Counted from the stretch's first letter, positions 1 through 12,080 are shown. The stretch: 64,000 bases of DNA from Scedosporium boydii (GCA_002221725.1 NJFT01000067.1:116817-180816); one strand, 5' to 3'. A program made the numbers and translations. The notes: generated from the sequence alone by a model not told the origin.

Positions 1-199
1 TTCAGACCGTCTCTGCCCATCAGACGAACCCCTCGCGGCCAGTCCCGCACATTGTGGTCGCTGTCGACCACCTTGACCTTACAAATCTATACAACCTCCG
101 ATTCCGCTCGTCATCCATCCGATCCCCCGAAAAAACGCCTGATTCCCCGACAGAGCAGTCGTCGTCGACCGTTGTGTACACTACACTTATTCTGCCACG

Positions 200-2217
200 A
201 TGGACCCCATACCTTCGACGCCCGACGAGGCGTCCAATCCAGTCGAAAACAATCCCTACTTTCCCGCAACTGTCCCGTCCCTCAAAACCGGCACACCTCT
301 CGAGAATACCGGAGTCGACCAGTCCAGCGGCGATAGCTCTAAAAGGCCGCCGTCGCTTCGCTCCGTCTCCGACCCTCGAAACATGCACCCCAGCTCGACG
401 CCCCTGGGTACCCTCTCCAGCGCGAGGCGGCCCCCTGCCTCTTCCGTGCTGGACGGTGCTCTAGCCGGAAGCGATGCCATGCTCAGAGCCCGTTCTCTCG
501 CCGAGGCCCGCATGGGCAGACCACCACCCAACCAGCACTCTCCGCCCGTCGGGAATCGCGCGTCGCCCGTGGCCGGCGGACCGTTCGCTGGCGGGGTTGC
601 CGGTAACTTGCGCCTCCCTCCAGGAGCCATGAGGCCGGGACTACCAGGAGGTTCCGTGCCGGGGCCGATCATGTCGAATAAGCCCCAGGGTCTTAGCGCG
701 AGGAGGGGGATGAAGCTTCAAATGACTCCGGATTCACCCTCCACAACTCCGAAATTGTCGGACATGAACCTCCGCGGGGGCCAGAACCAGTCTAATGGCG
801 TGCGCCAAGGCTCCAAGCTGGATGACTTCAAGAAGTACATCGACGCCGAAAAGGGTTGGATAACATTTGAGGGAGCTGCTACCATCACGAATAAGGGTGT
901 GAACTTCTCCAGCGGAAAGTCCTTCCACATGTCGCTGGATGAGGTCGAGCCGCTGGGCGAACTCGGTAAGGGCAACTACGGAACTGTTTACAAGGTGCGC
1001 CACGCGAGACCCTCGCGGCCGCGTTTCGGTCAGGGACTGTCGGGCTTCCGCGGGCCCTCGCCTAATACGTCATCGAGCGACGTGTCCGAGTCGACGACCC
1101 CCCAAGCCAATGGTACACCCGGTACGTTACCAAACAACTGCACAGGTGTGATTATGGCCATGAAGGAGATCAGGCTGGAGCTGGACGAGGCCAAATTCAC
1201 GACCATTCTCAAGGAGCTCGTCATCTTGCACGAGTGCGTGTCGCCTTATATTATCGACTTTTACGGGGCTTTCTTTCAGGAGGGCGCCGTGTACATGTGT
1301 ATCGAGTACATGGACGGAGGATCTATCGACAAGCTCTACACCGGAGGCATCCCCGAGGACGTATTACGGAGGATAACGTATTCGACGATCATGGGCCTCA
1401 AGACGCTCAAGGACGATCACAACATCATCCACCGCGACGTCAAGCCCACCAACATCCTCATCAACCGGCGAGGGCAGGTCAAGATTTGCGATTTCGGCGT
1501 CAGCGGCAACCTGGTGGCGTCCAAAGCGAAGACCAACATTGGTTGCCAGAGCTACATGGCGCCCGAGCGGATATCCATCGAAGGGATGAATTCAGTGGGG
1601 TCCGATGGGACGTACAGCGTGCAGAGCGATATCTGGAGTCTCGGGCTGACAGTGATTGAGTGTGCGCTTGGGAGGTATCCTTATCCTCCTGAGGCCGCGA
1701 ACACGATATTTAGTCAGCTTAGCGTAAGTAGTAGACGTCTATCCTATGAGCACCACCCCATTCCTGGTTTGCCTCCGTCTCAGTACCCATACTAAACTCC
1801 CCTTAGGCCATCGTGGATGGAGATCCGCCAGACTTGCCGACCGAGGGATACTCGTCATCGGCTCAAGACTTTGTCCGCGGGTGTCTAAACAAGATACCCA
1901 AGGCGCGCCCGACCTACGCCATGCTCCTCAAGCACCCCTGGTTGAAATCGCTCACGGAGTACGACACGATCAAGGAAGAACCCGAGGAGAACGGAGAAGT
2001 CGAGGGCGGCGTGGATGCGATTGCCGAGAGCGTTGGGCGCATGCATTTCCGGACCACCACGGACGACGCCATTGTGGCGGAGTGGGTTAAGGCCGTGCTC
2101 GACCGGAGGAGCGCCGAGGGGGATGCTCCCAAGCCGTCGCTTCCGGCGTTACATGCGGCGCCGCTTAATACGGTTGGTCTGACGGGGGCGTCGGCGTCGA
2201 ATTCACGCGCCCCTTGA
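200..2217 (+). CDS. pbs2: MAP kinase kinase of the HOG pathway (Pbs2/OS-5 type)
   Basis: Dual-specificity kinase predicted to phosphorylate the Hog1-type MAPK in osmotic and fungicide stress signalling. Exons 200-1723 and 1807-2217, one 83-bp intron (GTAAGT...TTAG), 644 aa. About 250 residues of Ser/Pro-rich N-terminus precede the kinase domain. Visible motifs: glycine-rich loop GKGNYGTV near residue 256, MAMKEI with the ATP lysine near 322, HRDVKP at 411, DFG at 431, the SKAKT activation-loop phosphosites and MAPE at 453. A Ser/Pro-rich insert of about 50 residues lies between the glycine loop and the ATP lysine. The stretch EGAVYMCIEYMDGGS is characteristic of Pbs2 rather than the Ste7 or Mkk1 classes. 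The ATG at 200 is the first in frame. It converges on the glutamine synthetase gene. Family assignment is strong; the orthologue name is inferred from the kinase-domain signature. Confidence 0.93.
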
Positions 2218-3115
2218 GGGAGTGGTGGTTGTCAGATTTGTTGTGTCTGGAGTAGATGCTGATTTTACAAGCCGATGAAGCTGGTCTCATGGGCGATGAG
2301 TTTGGTAGACCGGCATATACCTACGGTGTCGGATCAAAGCTGTGTTAATGGGGAACAGCCTAGTGTCGAAGAAGAAGTGTTTGGCAAGATACAGTGCATG
2401 GGTAGCATCCTTTCCTCTCTCTTTTCCGTCTTTTTGCTGAAAGCGTTCTGAGAGTTCTTGATGTTTGAAGAAGGGGGAGAAGAGAGAGATTCACCCCTCT
2501 TCATTGCGGGATACACTTTCTTTTACGGTCATGTTTGCATAGCGAGAAAAAGTATACGGGATTCGGCGACACACTCCACTTGAATAACATCCTTCCTTTC
2601 TTTTCATCTCTGTTTTGTTTTGTCTTCCATTCTTGTTTTCCTTCTGCTTTTTCTTCGGATGGAAGCTGGGTGTCAGTTCGGGGCGAGGGAGGGCGGTTAA
2701 GATCTGCTTTCAAATGTGTTTCTCTTTCTTTCCTTGTTCTCGTTCTTTACATACTATCACACTGCATGCACATAACCACGCGCCGCGTATAGTTCAGGTG
2801 TTTGGGGGGGGGAATAAGTTGGAGGTAACCCATGATACACGGTATTGGGGGGGGTGGGAGGGGGTGGGGGGGGGATTTTGTTTCTGCTACTTTTTAATGG
2901 GCATATTTATTCTATTTAGAATTTCATTTCATTGATATAGTATTTGGTTTATTGCTTGGCCCATCTAGTGATTGCCTGCCCCTCTCATGCTAAGTCTACG
3001 TTCCTCTCTCTCTAGCCCTAGCGCGTTCGGCGCAAAAGCAGGCGATAAACAGCGGCGCGAGCCGCAAGATATCATGTTCCTGCTTATAAGAGTTGTCAAG
3101 AGTTATCCGGGACAG
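2218..3115. other. convergent intergenic region, 3' UTRs with G-rich tract
   Basis: No convincing gene between the pbs2 stop and the glutamine synthetase stop. It contains pyrimidine-rich stretches (about 2580-2660) and a G-rich cluster at 2804-2874 on the pbs2 sense strand, including G8-T-G3-A-G5-T-G9 at 2847-2874, a predicted G-quadruplex. Short open frames here look random. Confidence 0.6.
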
Positions 3116-4820
3116 CTACACCGTCTCGATATACCTCCTTACTTCCCTATCAATTAGAATAACACAAGTCAGTGTCGAAACCCGCAATGGATGTAACAGC
3201 TTCATCAACTTACCAATCTGTAACAGCCTCATCCCACAGCCGCACCTCATGCTCCCGCGTCCCCCCAAAATGCTCAACAAACTCATCCCCAAAGACCTCC
3301 CTCGCCACACTCCCCTTCCTCATAAACCTCTCATTCGCTTCCCCCAAGCTCCTCGCCAACCTCTGCCCGCCGTCAGACGCCCCGCCCACGTCCTCCCCCT
3401 TCCCCAGCGGCGGACACGGAATCGCCAGCTTCTTCTGAACGCCCCACCACCCCAGCCCGAGAACAGCGGCGAGTACGTAATGCGGATTCGTATCCGCACC
3501 GCTCACGCGGATCTCGAAACGCGTGGCACCGGGCTTAGCAGTCGGCGGCGCGATGAGTCTCACCGAAGCGGCGCGGTGCTCAAGCCCCCAGGACACCGTC
3601 ACGGGGGCCCAAAAGTTCTCGACGAGGCGCTTATACGAGTTGACGGTGGGCGCGACGAGCGGCATGATGTCCGGCAAGCCCGTGAGGATCCCCGCGAGGA
3701 AGTGGCGGCCCAGGTCGGAGAGGTGGGTGATGTCGGGCCATTGGGGGTTCGGGTCGGGCGTTGCGCGGAAGAGGATGTTCTCGCCGGTTTGGGCGGAGGT
3801 GAGGGAGATGTGCATGTGGCCGGAGTTGCCGGGGAGGCCTTGGCGGGGTTTGGCCATGAAGCAGGGGATGATGCCGTATTTTGTCGATACGGACTTGACG
3901 ACGTATCTGAAAGAAAATGAGTGAGGAAACATTTGTCAGTCCTGTCGCATTGCCATCCTGGCTGGGGAAAAAAAGCAGACGGAGATTATTCCTCTCACTT
4001 GAATAAACTAGCCCGGTCCGCCATCTCGCCCAACTCCCCAAACTCCAGCGCCGCTTCGTACACGCCCGGCCCGCTCTCGGTATGCCAACCCTCGATGTCG
4101 CACTCGAATTTTTCGCAGGAGTCGAACACGTCGTAATAGTAGGCTTGGTTGTGCACGGGTCTCGTCAGGCTATAGCCGAACATGCCTTCGGTGAGCGAGG
4201 GGAGGGACTGTGGGGGGTTCTCGCGGAGGTAGGCGGCGGGGGAGATCTCGGAGGTGGTGTCGGGGGTTTTAAATTGGTAGAATTCGTACTCGGCTACGGG
4301 CGCGACAACGAGTAAGTGGTTGTAGAAGGGCCACAGAGGAAGGGTCGGAGGAAGGTTCGTTTCTCTCTCCAGCAATAGACTCACCTCCGGCCATCGCGCC
4401 ATAGCCCATCTCTCTTATCCTCCCCAACATCTTCCTCACCAACCCCCTCGGACAAGCACACACCGGCTCCCTCGTATCCGGATCCAAAAAATCCACCAAG
4501 AAAAACGGAACATCGTCCTCCCAAGGAATGCGCCTAAAGCTCGACAAGTCCGGAACGGCGATAATGTCGCGGTACCCGTTCTCCTTGTTGCTAATCTTGA
4601 GCTCGCGGAAGTAGGTCAGGTCGTGCATGTCCCAGCCGAAGATGACGGAGCAGAAGCCGAAGCCGGCGGAGGCGATGGAGAGGAATTTCTTCTTGGAGAC
4701 GAGCTTTCCGCGGAGGATGCCGTCGACGTCTATGCCTGCTAGTTTGACTTTTGTGTCGGCTTGGAGGAGCTGGGGGAGGGAGTCGGCGGTGATGGGGTCG
4801 AGGGTGGTGGGGGAGGCCAT
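3116..4820 (-). CDS. glutamine synthetase family protein (type I-like)
   Basis: ATP-grasp-type ligase of the GlnA fold; may join ammonia or an amine to glutamate, and the substrate cannot be told from sequence. Exons on the minus strand: 4820-4385, 4293-3999, 3906-3214, 3146-3116, with three introns of 91, 92 and 67 bp, giving 484 aa. The N-terminal beta-grasp segment contains GIDVDGILRGK. The joined exons 1-2 restore AEYEFYQF (a metal-binding glutamate motif), and exon 3 has GNSGHMHISL, GLEHRAASVRL and RFEIRVSGADTNPHY, the catalytic-core signatures. The 31-nt last exon gives the VTDWEVRRYIE ending. Length fits bacterial-like type I GS and the C-terminal half of FluG, not the roughly 360-aa eukaryotic type II enzyme. 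An in-frame ATG at 4889 would add 23 residues; the ATG at 4820 suits the domain start better. Confidence 0.88.
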
Positions 4821-5873
4821 GGCGGGCGGATGTCGCGGGGATTGTCGCGGGGAGGAGATAGTCGAAGGTTGCGAGGAAGAGGTGCGCAAAGCTGGCTTTC
4901 TGCTAATTTATTAACCAAGGAATTTGAGGTTTCTGTAAGGAGGAAGAGAGTTGGTTCACCAGTATTGAACGGGGCAATTGGGGCGTTGAGTAGCTCGACG
5001 AGGGCGAAATGCGGCGAAAGGCGCAGGCGCAGGCGGGAGCGTGTGTGTCTTGTCGCACCGTTCCAGTTGCCTCAATTGGACAGACACAAGATCAATGTAC
5101 CAGGGAGGTCAGAGGGCCTTGGCACCGCCCAGAATACAGCAAATAAGCTCAATGCGAGCTGGGGTTTTCAGGGCTTCTCCCCCACTAGCTACGTCACAGT
5201 TGGGGTACCCCGGGCGTCCAAGCTTTGCGATACAGCCCTGTAACTGGCCAATTGCCACCCGCCTGTGCTATTTTGGGCCAAAGTACTAGGTACTTGTGCT
5301 TTGGAACACGTCCTTATCAACCTTATCAACCCTTATCAAGCTCTCGTTCCTCGGCCAACAATTAACAAATAAGTTTAGTCTTCTCTCCTCCCGTGATGCC
5401 AAGTCGCGATCTATGGTGTGGTGTAGATGCCCCTTCTTGGAGAGACAATGTGTAAGACAGTAATCAATCGAGCATCAATCCATCTTCCTAGCGCCGCCTC
5501 TCAGATTAATCCGACACCTCCCAATAAGAAATCGCTTGAAGAAATCCTTACCGGTGATCGAACCCACCTGCAGTGCAAATCGGGGTCTCCTAAGTAGAGA
5601 ACGCGGACAGGAGCCGAGTCGTCCGGACATGACCGGCGACAAACGGAATCTCGGAGCATAGATTCGGGGCCGCACGGAACATTGCCGTTAATGCGAAGGT
5701 TCGGTAGTGGACGACTTTCAAATTATCCTCCTGACCCTACATGCCATTCCCACTCAGAATCCCAGACCTTCTATTCTCACGCCAAGTGCCCTCCTCATCA
5801 TCACCATGCTCATAATTCTCTCCCACTGCCAGGCCTCTAGTCTGCTTTTTTCGATCCTACCTAAATCGAGGTT
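4821..5873. other. divergent intergenic region
   Basis: Shared upstream region of the glutamine synthetase gene (-) and the SRPK-like kinase (+). A GGCCAATTG box sits near 5247-5255. No ORF with protein-like character was found. A segment around 5562-5580 reads GGGTTCGATCAC on the minus strand, a weak tRNA B-box look-alike without an A box or cloverleaf. Confidence 0.5.
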
Positions 5874-7368
5874 ATGGTCGCGTCCACCAATTCACAATTT
5901 CCAAGCCCAACGTCCCTATCAGACAGTACTCCATCTCTCCAGCATCCCAATCTCCTGCACGGGCTGCAGAACCAGAATCAACGTCTTCGACTGAACCAAA
6001 TTCCTCGGACATCGATGTCAAATATGACTTGGATACCAGACATTGAGGCCCCAGAGTTCTATGAGCCCGGTGGATACCACCCGGTCTCAATCGGTGATAC
6101 ATTTCAAGATCGGTATCGTGTCGTAAACAAACTCGGTCATGGTGGCTACTCGACCGTGTGGCTCGCAAGGGATACCATCGCCAAAAGCTACGTCGCCCTT
6201 AAAATCGGCATCTCTGGTTCATCCTCAGTCTTTCACGAGATCCGCGTTCTCAATGCCCTTTCTGCACCGTCGTCATCCTCGCCTGATCATCCTCATCCTG
6301 GCCGAGGCGGAATACTGCCTTTGCTGGACCAGTTTCAAGTCAAGGGGCCGAACGGCGTTCATACCTGCTATACCCTGCCACCGAAACGCGGTAGTATAAG
6401 AACCGCAAATGAAATCACTTCGTTACCTATCCAAGTTGGGAGAGCATTGGCGGTCGGTTTGATACAGGCTGTTGCATGCATTCTCGGGGATTTGCTCACG
6501 GCGGTTCGTTCAATAACCTCGCATCATGCCTCATTCTATAACTACTCAATTTATTTGCTAATTTCCACTAGACCTCCATAGCGGTAATATTCTGTCCAGA
6601 CTTCCAGAAAGAATTGACAACCTTTCGGCCGAGCAATTTCTCAACGAATATGGCGACGCAGTCACGGTACCTGTTACTCGACGAGATGGAAAACCGCTTC
6701 CTCCCGGTGTTCCAAAATATGTTGCCCAGCCCGTCGATATGGGATTATCTGCCCGGGATTACGAGTTAACTGACGCTCTCATCTTCCTAAGCGACTTTGG
6801 CGAGACATTCTCCGCTTCAGAAGCCACACGGCTTGGGAAAGACTGCCATACACCACTTCCTATGCGACCGCCCGAGGCCCATCTTGACCCTGAGGCCCCT
6901 CTCTCTTACTCGGCAGATATCTGGACGTTAGCGTCGACTTTCTACGATCTCGTCGGTGCGACGCCACTCTGGAGCCGGGGCTCGGGTACCCCTAATACCT
7001 GGATTGCCGAACACATCGATATCCTTGGGCCATTGCCCAGTCCATGGAGAGAGAAATGGGCTGCACAAGAGGCTATGTTTTTCGATGAGGATGGGGACAG
7101 AAGAGAACCGGGTCTGAGGTTGTGGAAGTCTCTTGACGCAGCATTCCAGGTGGGCACTCAGGATTACCGGAAGAAATGGAATGAAGAGACACTCGACGAA
7201 GAGGAAGAAAAGGCTTTTCTAGACTTAATACGGTCCATGTTGCGGTTCCGGCTGGAGGAGAGGATCTCTGCTGATGATATCCTGGCCTCGGGCTGGGTCG
7301 TCAAGTGGGGGATGCCGGGTTACGAGAGGGCTCTAGAGGCGGGGGCGCGAGCGGCGGAAGAGAAGTGA
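5874..7368 (+). pseudogene. SRPK-like serine/threonine protein kinase with apparent frameshift
   Basis: Resembles the fungal SRPK-like kinases (SR-protein-kinase relatives, expanded in filamentous fungi). Exon 1 from 5874 encodes LGHGGYSTVWLARD (residues about 87-100), the VALK lysine (about 110) and GPNGVHTCYTLPP. The catalytic motif HGDLHSGN forms only if exon 1 ends at 6503 and joins exon 2 at 6572 (68-bp intron GTTCGT...CACTAG, branch GCTAAT). That join needs a different reading frame from the one carrying the ATP-binding lobe. The frames meet at about 6474-6480, where ...LIQAVA must switch to MHSRGFAHG. Exon 2 (6572-7368) then reads cleanly through a DFG equivalent (SDFGETF), the PEAHLDPEAP segment and helix F to a stop. 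A one-base loss or a sequence error explains the break. All other kinase landmarks look intact, so the loss may be recent. Which ATG is used is uncertain; MSNMTW downstream is an alternative. Confidence 0.7.
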
Positions 7369-8005
7369 CGAGATCCCCAAAGATCGTGCCGTTGAGAATT
7401 ATAATGGAGTCCATAGGCCTAGCAGGTTTTTGCCTCGATGAAGCTCAGATCTACGAGGGAGTTGAGATGAAGATCTAGTGTGTCAATGTATAATATACCT
7501 CTCATCTAGTGTCTTATCGCGGACCAACAGTGTGATTGGGGTCGCAGGAAGAGTGATAATTGTACCCCGCCAAAGTCGCGTGTACTTCGTAGCTCCCCAC
7601 ATCCGAAAACGGAAGCCGGACATGGCCGGGCAGTAACATCTCGGGGACGGAATTGGGGTCAAGACTGTAAGTTGACGTCCCGACATTTCCTGCTAAGGTT
7701 CAAATGTCCGCAGTCCTATCTTTGCGCAAAATCTCATCCAATTGCCTTCCAGCATCCAGCTGCCCGGAGAGGTCACGCAGATCATTGCTAGCTCCAAGCT
7801 CCGGCGTATCCTGTCCGAGACTTTAACCCCACCACGCTACTTCGTAGATCACCCCTCCTTCAGACCCTCCTTCATACTGCACTTCGATTACACTCTTCCC
7901 TCAACAGCATATTAATCTCGCCTTTTTGGTGCCTTCGAGATATATACACCAGCGCATTCGATACTCTCCTATCAATTTCAGACGCCCATCCATCAACGAG
8001 TCCCA
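7369..8005. other. intergenic region
   Basis: Between the kinase 3' end and the dehydrogenase start. It carries two exact copies of the dispersed motif TACTTCGTA (7583-7591 and 7838-7846) and a pyrimidine-rich leader before 8006. No gene seen. Confidence 0.5.
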
Positions 8006-9106
8006 ATGGCTGCCGCTTCCCAACCTTGCGGCCGTCTCGCCGGCAAAAATGCCATCATCACCGGCGCAGCTGGGTAAGCTGATTTTGGCAAACCCCCCCT
8101 TTTTCGAGTCAGCTCTGGGCCTCTAACATTCTCTTCTCCCCTCTGTAGCGGAATTGGCCTCGAGACTTCCATCCTCTTCGCCAAGGAAGGTGCCAAAGTC
8201 CTCATGACCGACATCCAGCCCGCCGCCCTCGAAGCTGCCGTAAAGAAGGTCCTCCAACTCGTCCCTAATGCTCCCCGCGTTGGAGGAAAGGTAAGGTCCA
8301 CATGGCTCTCCTCTCAAGCTTAGGCATCATAAAAAGCTAAGCATCTCCGTCTCCCTCCCAGGTCGTCGACGTCTCCAAAGAAGCCGACGTCCAATCCGCC
8401 GTAGAAACCCTCGACTCCTGGGGCGGCATCGACATCATGTTCAACAACGCCGGCATAATGCACGCCGACGATGCCGACGCCATCTCCACCCCCGAACACA
8501 TCTGGGACCTGACCCAAAATATCAACGTCAAGGGCGTCTGGTACGGCTGCAAGCACGCCGTCCTTTCCCTGCGCCGCTTCAATAAGACCAAAGGTTCCAT
8601 CATCAACACCGCCAGCGTCGTCGCCCTCGTCGGATCCGCCACGCCGCAGCTCGCCTATACGGCTTCCAAGGGCGCCGTGCTCGCTTTGACGAGGGAGCTG
8701 GCTGTCGTGCATGCGAGGGAGGGGTTTAGGTTCAATTCGCTGTGTCCTGCGCCGTTGAATACGCCGCTTTTGCAGGATTGGTTGGGCGATGATAAGCATA
8801 AGCGGATGAGAAGGGAGGTTCATTTCCCGACGGGGAGGTTTGGTGAGGCGATTGAGCAGGCGCAGGCTGTGGTGTTTTTGGCCAGTGATGAGAGTAGTTT
8901 CGTTAACGGACATGTGAGTTCTCTCCCTCTCCCTTTCTTCTTGCTTGAAACTACTCAAGGAGGGTGGTGATGGTAACTAACAAGAATCTGGATCTCTACA
9001 GGATTTCGCCGTGGATGGAGGCATGTCCAAGGCCTATGTCACGGCTGAAGGGTCGCCTCTGCCAGCTCCCGTCAACAATGCTCTCAAGGACTCACTCGAT
9101 TCTTAG
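8006..9106 (+). CDS. short-chain dehydrogenase/reductase (classical SDR)
   Basis: NAD(P)-dependent oxidoreductase; substrate unknown. Exons 8006-8073, 8149-8290, 8362-8913 and 9002-9106 give 288 aa. The first intron splits the cofactor motif; the spliced product reads TGAAGGIG. Further SDR landmarks are NNAG in exon 3, the catalytic serine in NTASVVALVGS, and YTASK with the Tyr and Lys of the active site. The last exon gives DFAVDGGMSKAYV, the usual C-terminal substrate-loop region. All four junctions keep frame and have GT-AG ends (GTAAGC, GTAAGG, GTGAGT donors). It runs tail-to-tail with the isocitrate lyase-family gene 270 bp away. No neighbour defines its pathway. Confidence 0.9.
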
Positions 9107-9376
9107 GATGTCTTCACGATGCCAAGTAGTAATTAGTTGAGGTCATCGCAGTCGACTTGTCTGTCAATCGGCGACGCAAAATTTACATTAATATAATGAA
9201 TTCTGAGCGGAACATCTATTTAATGTGAATATACCAGTCTAGTTTGCCCGCCGACATTTACACACAAGTAGATTTTCCAACCAAAAAATAGCCAACCCAA
9301 GAAACAAAAAGACGCCGCCCAAATGCCACTTATTCTTCCAACTCTCATTGAAAACACATGACTAACACCCTACATC

Positions 9377-11256
9377 CTAATGGAACTGGCCCTCAGTGTT
9401 TCCCTCACCCATGCTCTGCGACGTCGAGTTACCCGACTTGATCGCCGCCATAATGCCATCCATGTACCTAGCACCGCTCCACTTCTGGTGCGTCAAGACG
9501 TCACAACCGAGCTCCTTCTCCCTCCTCTGCACAATGTTCACGTAAGCCAACATGCCGTCCTTCTCAAAGTTCTTAGCGAGCTCGTTCGAGATGGTGGCCG
9601 TCGAGTGGAGGCCGGCCAGCGAGACGAGCTGCAGGACGAAGCCTTCCTTGGCGATGTCCCAGATGAAGGACTTGAGGGTCGCGTCGGTGAAGCCATGCGC
9701 CATCCAGTTGAACGAGGGGCTGAGGTTGTAGACGAGACCCTTGCCGGGGTGCTTGGCGCGGACGGCGCGGGCCAGGTCGGTGGCGACCTGGACGTTCGGG
9801 TCGCCGGTCTCGACCCAGAGGAGATCGGCGTAGGGGCCGAAGGCGATGGCACGCTTGGTGGCGGCATCGATGCCCGCGCGGTAGTGGTAGTAGCCCTCGC
9901 TGGTACGGGGAGTCTCCCACGAAAAGTAGACGGGGGTGGAGGTGTAGCCATTGGCGAGCTTCCTGCGGCTCGCGAGGCCGAGGTCGCGGTCCTTGGCGAC
10001 GGTGGCGAGGTACTCGTCAATCTTGGCCTGGGCGACGCCCTCCTTCTTCATGTGCGCAACGGCAGCCTCGTCGAAGGTGACGAGAGGAGTGGTCTTGACC
10101 CAGTTGGCCTCGTAGGCGTCAATCTCGGCCGAGGTGGCGCCCTTGGCTTCCATGGCCTGGAGGGTCTCGGCGAGGGGCTGGATGGTCTCGTCGGCGACAC
10201 CGAGGATGAACTCGTGGTCGCGGACATCGATGGTGCTGCTGATAAGCTTGCCGCTCTCAGAGTCGGTTCGGGCGATGACGAGGTTCTCGCATCCCATGAC
10301 GTCCCACTGGAAACGGGCCGCGACGAGGCGGTTAATGTGCTCGCCGATGGGGACGAGGACCTTGCCGGCAAGATGGCCGCACTTCTTGCCGCCGTGGAGC
10401 TGATCTTCGAAGTGGACGGCAGCGGCGCCGTTCTCGGCGAAGAGCTTGGCGAGCTTGAGGACGGCGGAGAGGCCACCGTGGCCAGTATCACCGTCGGCAA
10501 TGATGGGACGGAGGTAGTCAATGTAGGGGGTCTTGGCGCGCTCCTCGGCGGTCATCCTGCGGCGCTCGTCCCATTGCTTGCGGTCGTGCATGGACTGGGC
10601 CTTGGCGAGGCGCTGGACCTGGTTGGGGACGGTGTTGTAGGGGTAGTCGCCGAAGTCGGGGGAGACCTCGTTCGTGGTAGTCAGGAGGGAGGAGCAGGCC
10701 CATCCGGAGATGTAGAGAACCTCCTGGTGAGGAGCCTGCTGGGTCATTTGGACGGGATCAATAGCACCCACTATTTGTTTTTTCTCATGATTAGCATGCG
10801 AACTCAATATTTATGAACTGCATGTCAAATGTACGTACTGGTATGAATGGGCTCGCCCTTGGAACCCCGCTCCTTGACGAGATCGAAGAGCTTCTTGGCC
10901 ATCACGGAGCTGGGGTAGACGATCTGCTGGGTGCCTCGCTTGGTAGCGACATCCACAGCGCTATACGGCCTCTTGATTCCGTCATAACGCGGGGTCTTCC
11001 ACCACGCCTCGATCTCGGCAACCTGGGTGTCGAAGAGAGCATCTTCGGCGGATCCGGTCTTCTGAGCCTCCGGGAGGAGCTGGAAAGCGTCGGGGGAGGC
11101 GGCCGAGTTCATAGGGGTCATCGTGTACCTAAACGGGAGCCTTGGCGTGGTGGACAAGAGCCGGACGGGACGGACGGACGGAGAAATGGTGCGCTTCGCG
11201 ACAGCAAGTCGGCGCGAGGATCGAGTGAGGTTTCTCGACAGCATGATGTTGTGCAC
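9377..11256 (-). CDS. mitochondrial isocitrate lyase-family enzyme, probably 2-methylisocitrate lyase
   Basis: Predicted to cleave 2-methylisocitrate to pyruvate and succinate in the mitochondrial matrix. Exons 11256-10839 and 10770-9377, one 68-bp intron (GTACGT...AATAG), 603 aa, or 599 from the ATG at 11244. The splice restores [13 protein letters not shown]. The active-site signature KKCGH lies near residue 268, with [11 protein letters not shown] before it. The N-terminus is Arg/Ser-rich with no acidic residue for about 40 positions and ends RLLSTTPRL, a typical mitochondrial presequence. The C-terminus (GNTEGQFH) has no peroxisomal PTS1. Length near 600 with a presequence separates it from the roughly 540-aa glyoxysomal isocitrate lyase of fungi, and the divergent partner is a methylcitrate synthase-like gene. 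Canonical isocitrate lyase remains possible, since both classes share KKCGH. Confidence 0.82.
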
Positions 11257-11625
11257 GACGAAGTGCTATGGGGGACAGAACAGACTGACAAGAAGCAAGC
11301 TCACGATTCCCTCAAACTTGGCAGCTTGAAAGATGGACCTTTACTTCGATAAGAAAAAAAATAATGTGACGAAGAGAGAGACAGTTATTGAATTATTGAA
11401 GGGAAGCAAGCAATTAATCCTATCCAATCCAAGACTAAGACCTGACAGAGCTTTGCGTCGGAAGAAGCTCGACTTTGTGGCGGACATCGAGCAGGAAGCG
11501 GGCTGAAGTGGGCTGCTCGGTATTCGGAATCCGAGAACAGGAGATTCGGTGTACAAAATTGTCTGTGGGTACCTCGAAGTGCCTCGAACCTGCTTGAGCC
11601 CTGGCAACACCTGGACACCGCTCTG

Positions 11626-11635
11626 ATTGGCCAAT
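11626..11635. promoter_or_regulatory. CCAAT-box palindrome ATTGGCCAAT
   Basis: Two CCAAT boxes in opposite orientation abut exactly. CCAAT is the known site of the fungal HAP complex, which controls many mitochondrial and carbon genes. Position is about 370 bp upstream of the lyase ATG and 520 bp upstream of the synthase ATG. Function is inferred. Confidence 0.4.
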
Positions 11636-12073
11636 TGTGCCTCGCCTTTCGCCCGCAGCCGGACGCTTAGCGCGGCTTGCCTCGGCTCCAGAATCGCTGA
11701 TCTCGGTTACTCCACTGGCTCAGGTTGGTCCCAGCGATGGAGAGATGGAGAAGTTGCAGACCAGTTGCAGGGTTGTGACGTGATGCATTGGGGGGAAAGT
11801 GAACCCCAGTGGGGGAGGGGGCCCCGCAAAAAAAAAGAGCCGGTGGCTACTTCCTGCCAGACAACGACCGAGATACACGAGGAAAGAGCCGAGAACGTGC
11901 GATCTTTTTGTGTCTTTTTGTTGGGGAAGGTTCAACTTTCTCTCTCCCTTCCTTCCTTCCCCCCATTTTTCTCCTCTTTGCATCTCCATCTCAGAATCAA
12001 TTGGTCTTCCAGCCATTGGGACTTGAATCTCGCCGTCGGTGGACATCCTCATTTGAGCTTTGCTTGCTCGCAA

Positions 12074-12080
12074 TATAAAT
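12074..12080 (+). promoter_or_regulatory. TATA-like box upstream of the citrate synthase-family gene
   Basis: TATAAAT, 79 bp upstream of the ATG at 12159. It may instead lie inside the transcribed leader. Confidence 0.3.

Noticed and set aside
3093..3920. A 275-codon plus-strand frame over the glutamine synthetase gene
   Set aside because: Arg/Pro/Val-rich shadow of exon 3 on the opposite strand.
5540..5680. Possible tRNA on the minus strand (GGGTTCGATCAC)
   Set aside because: No A box, and the T stem does not pair; no cloverleaf can be drawn.
9380..10816. A 478-codon open frame on the plus strand, opposite the lyase gene
   Set aside because: It is a shadow of the GC-rich lyase exon; composition is Gly/Val/Leu/Glu-rich with no motifs, while the other strand encodes a clear enzyme.
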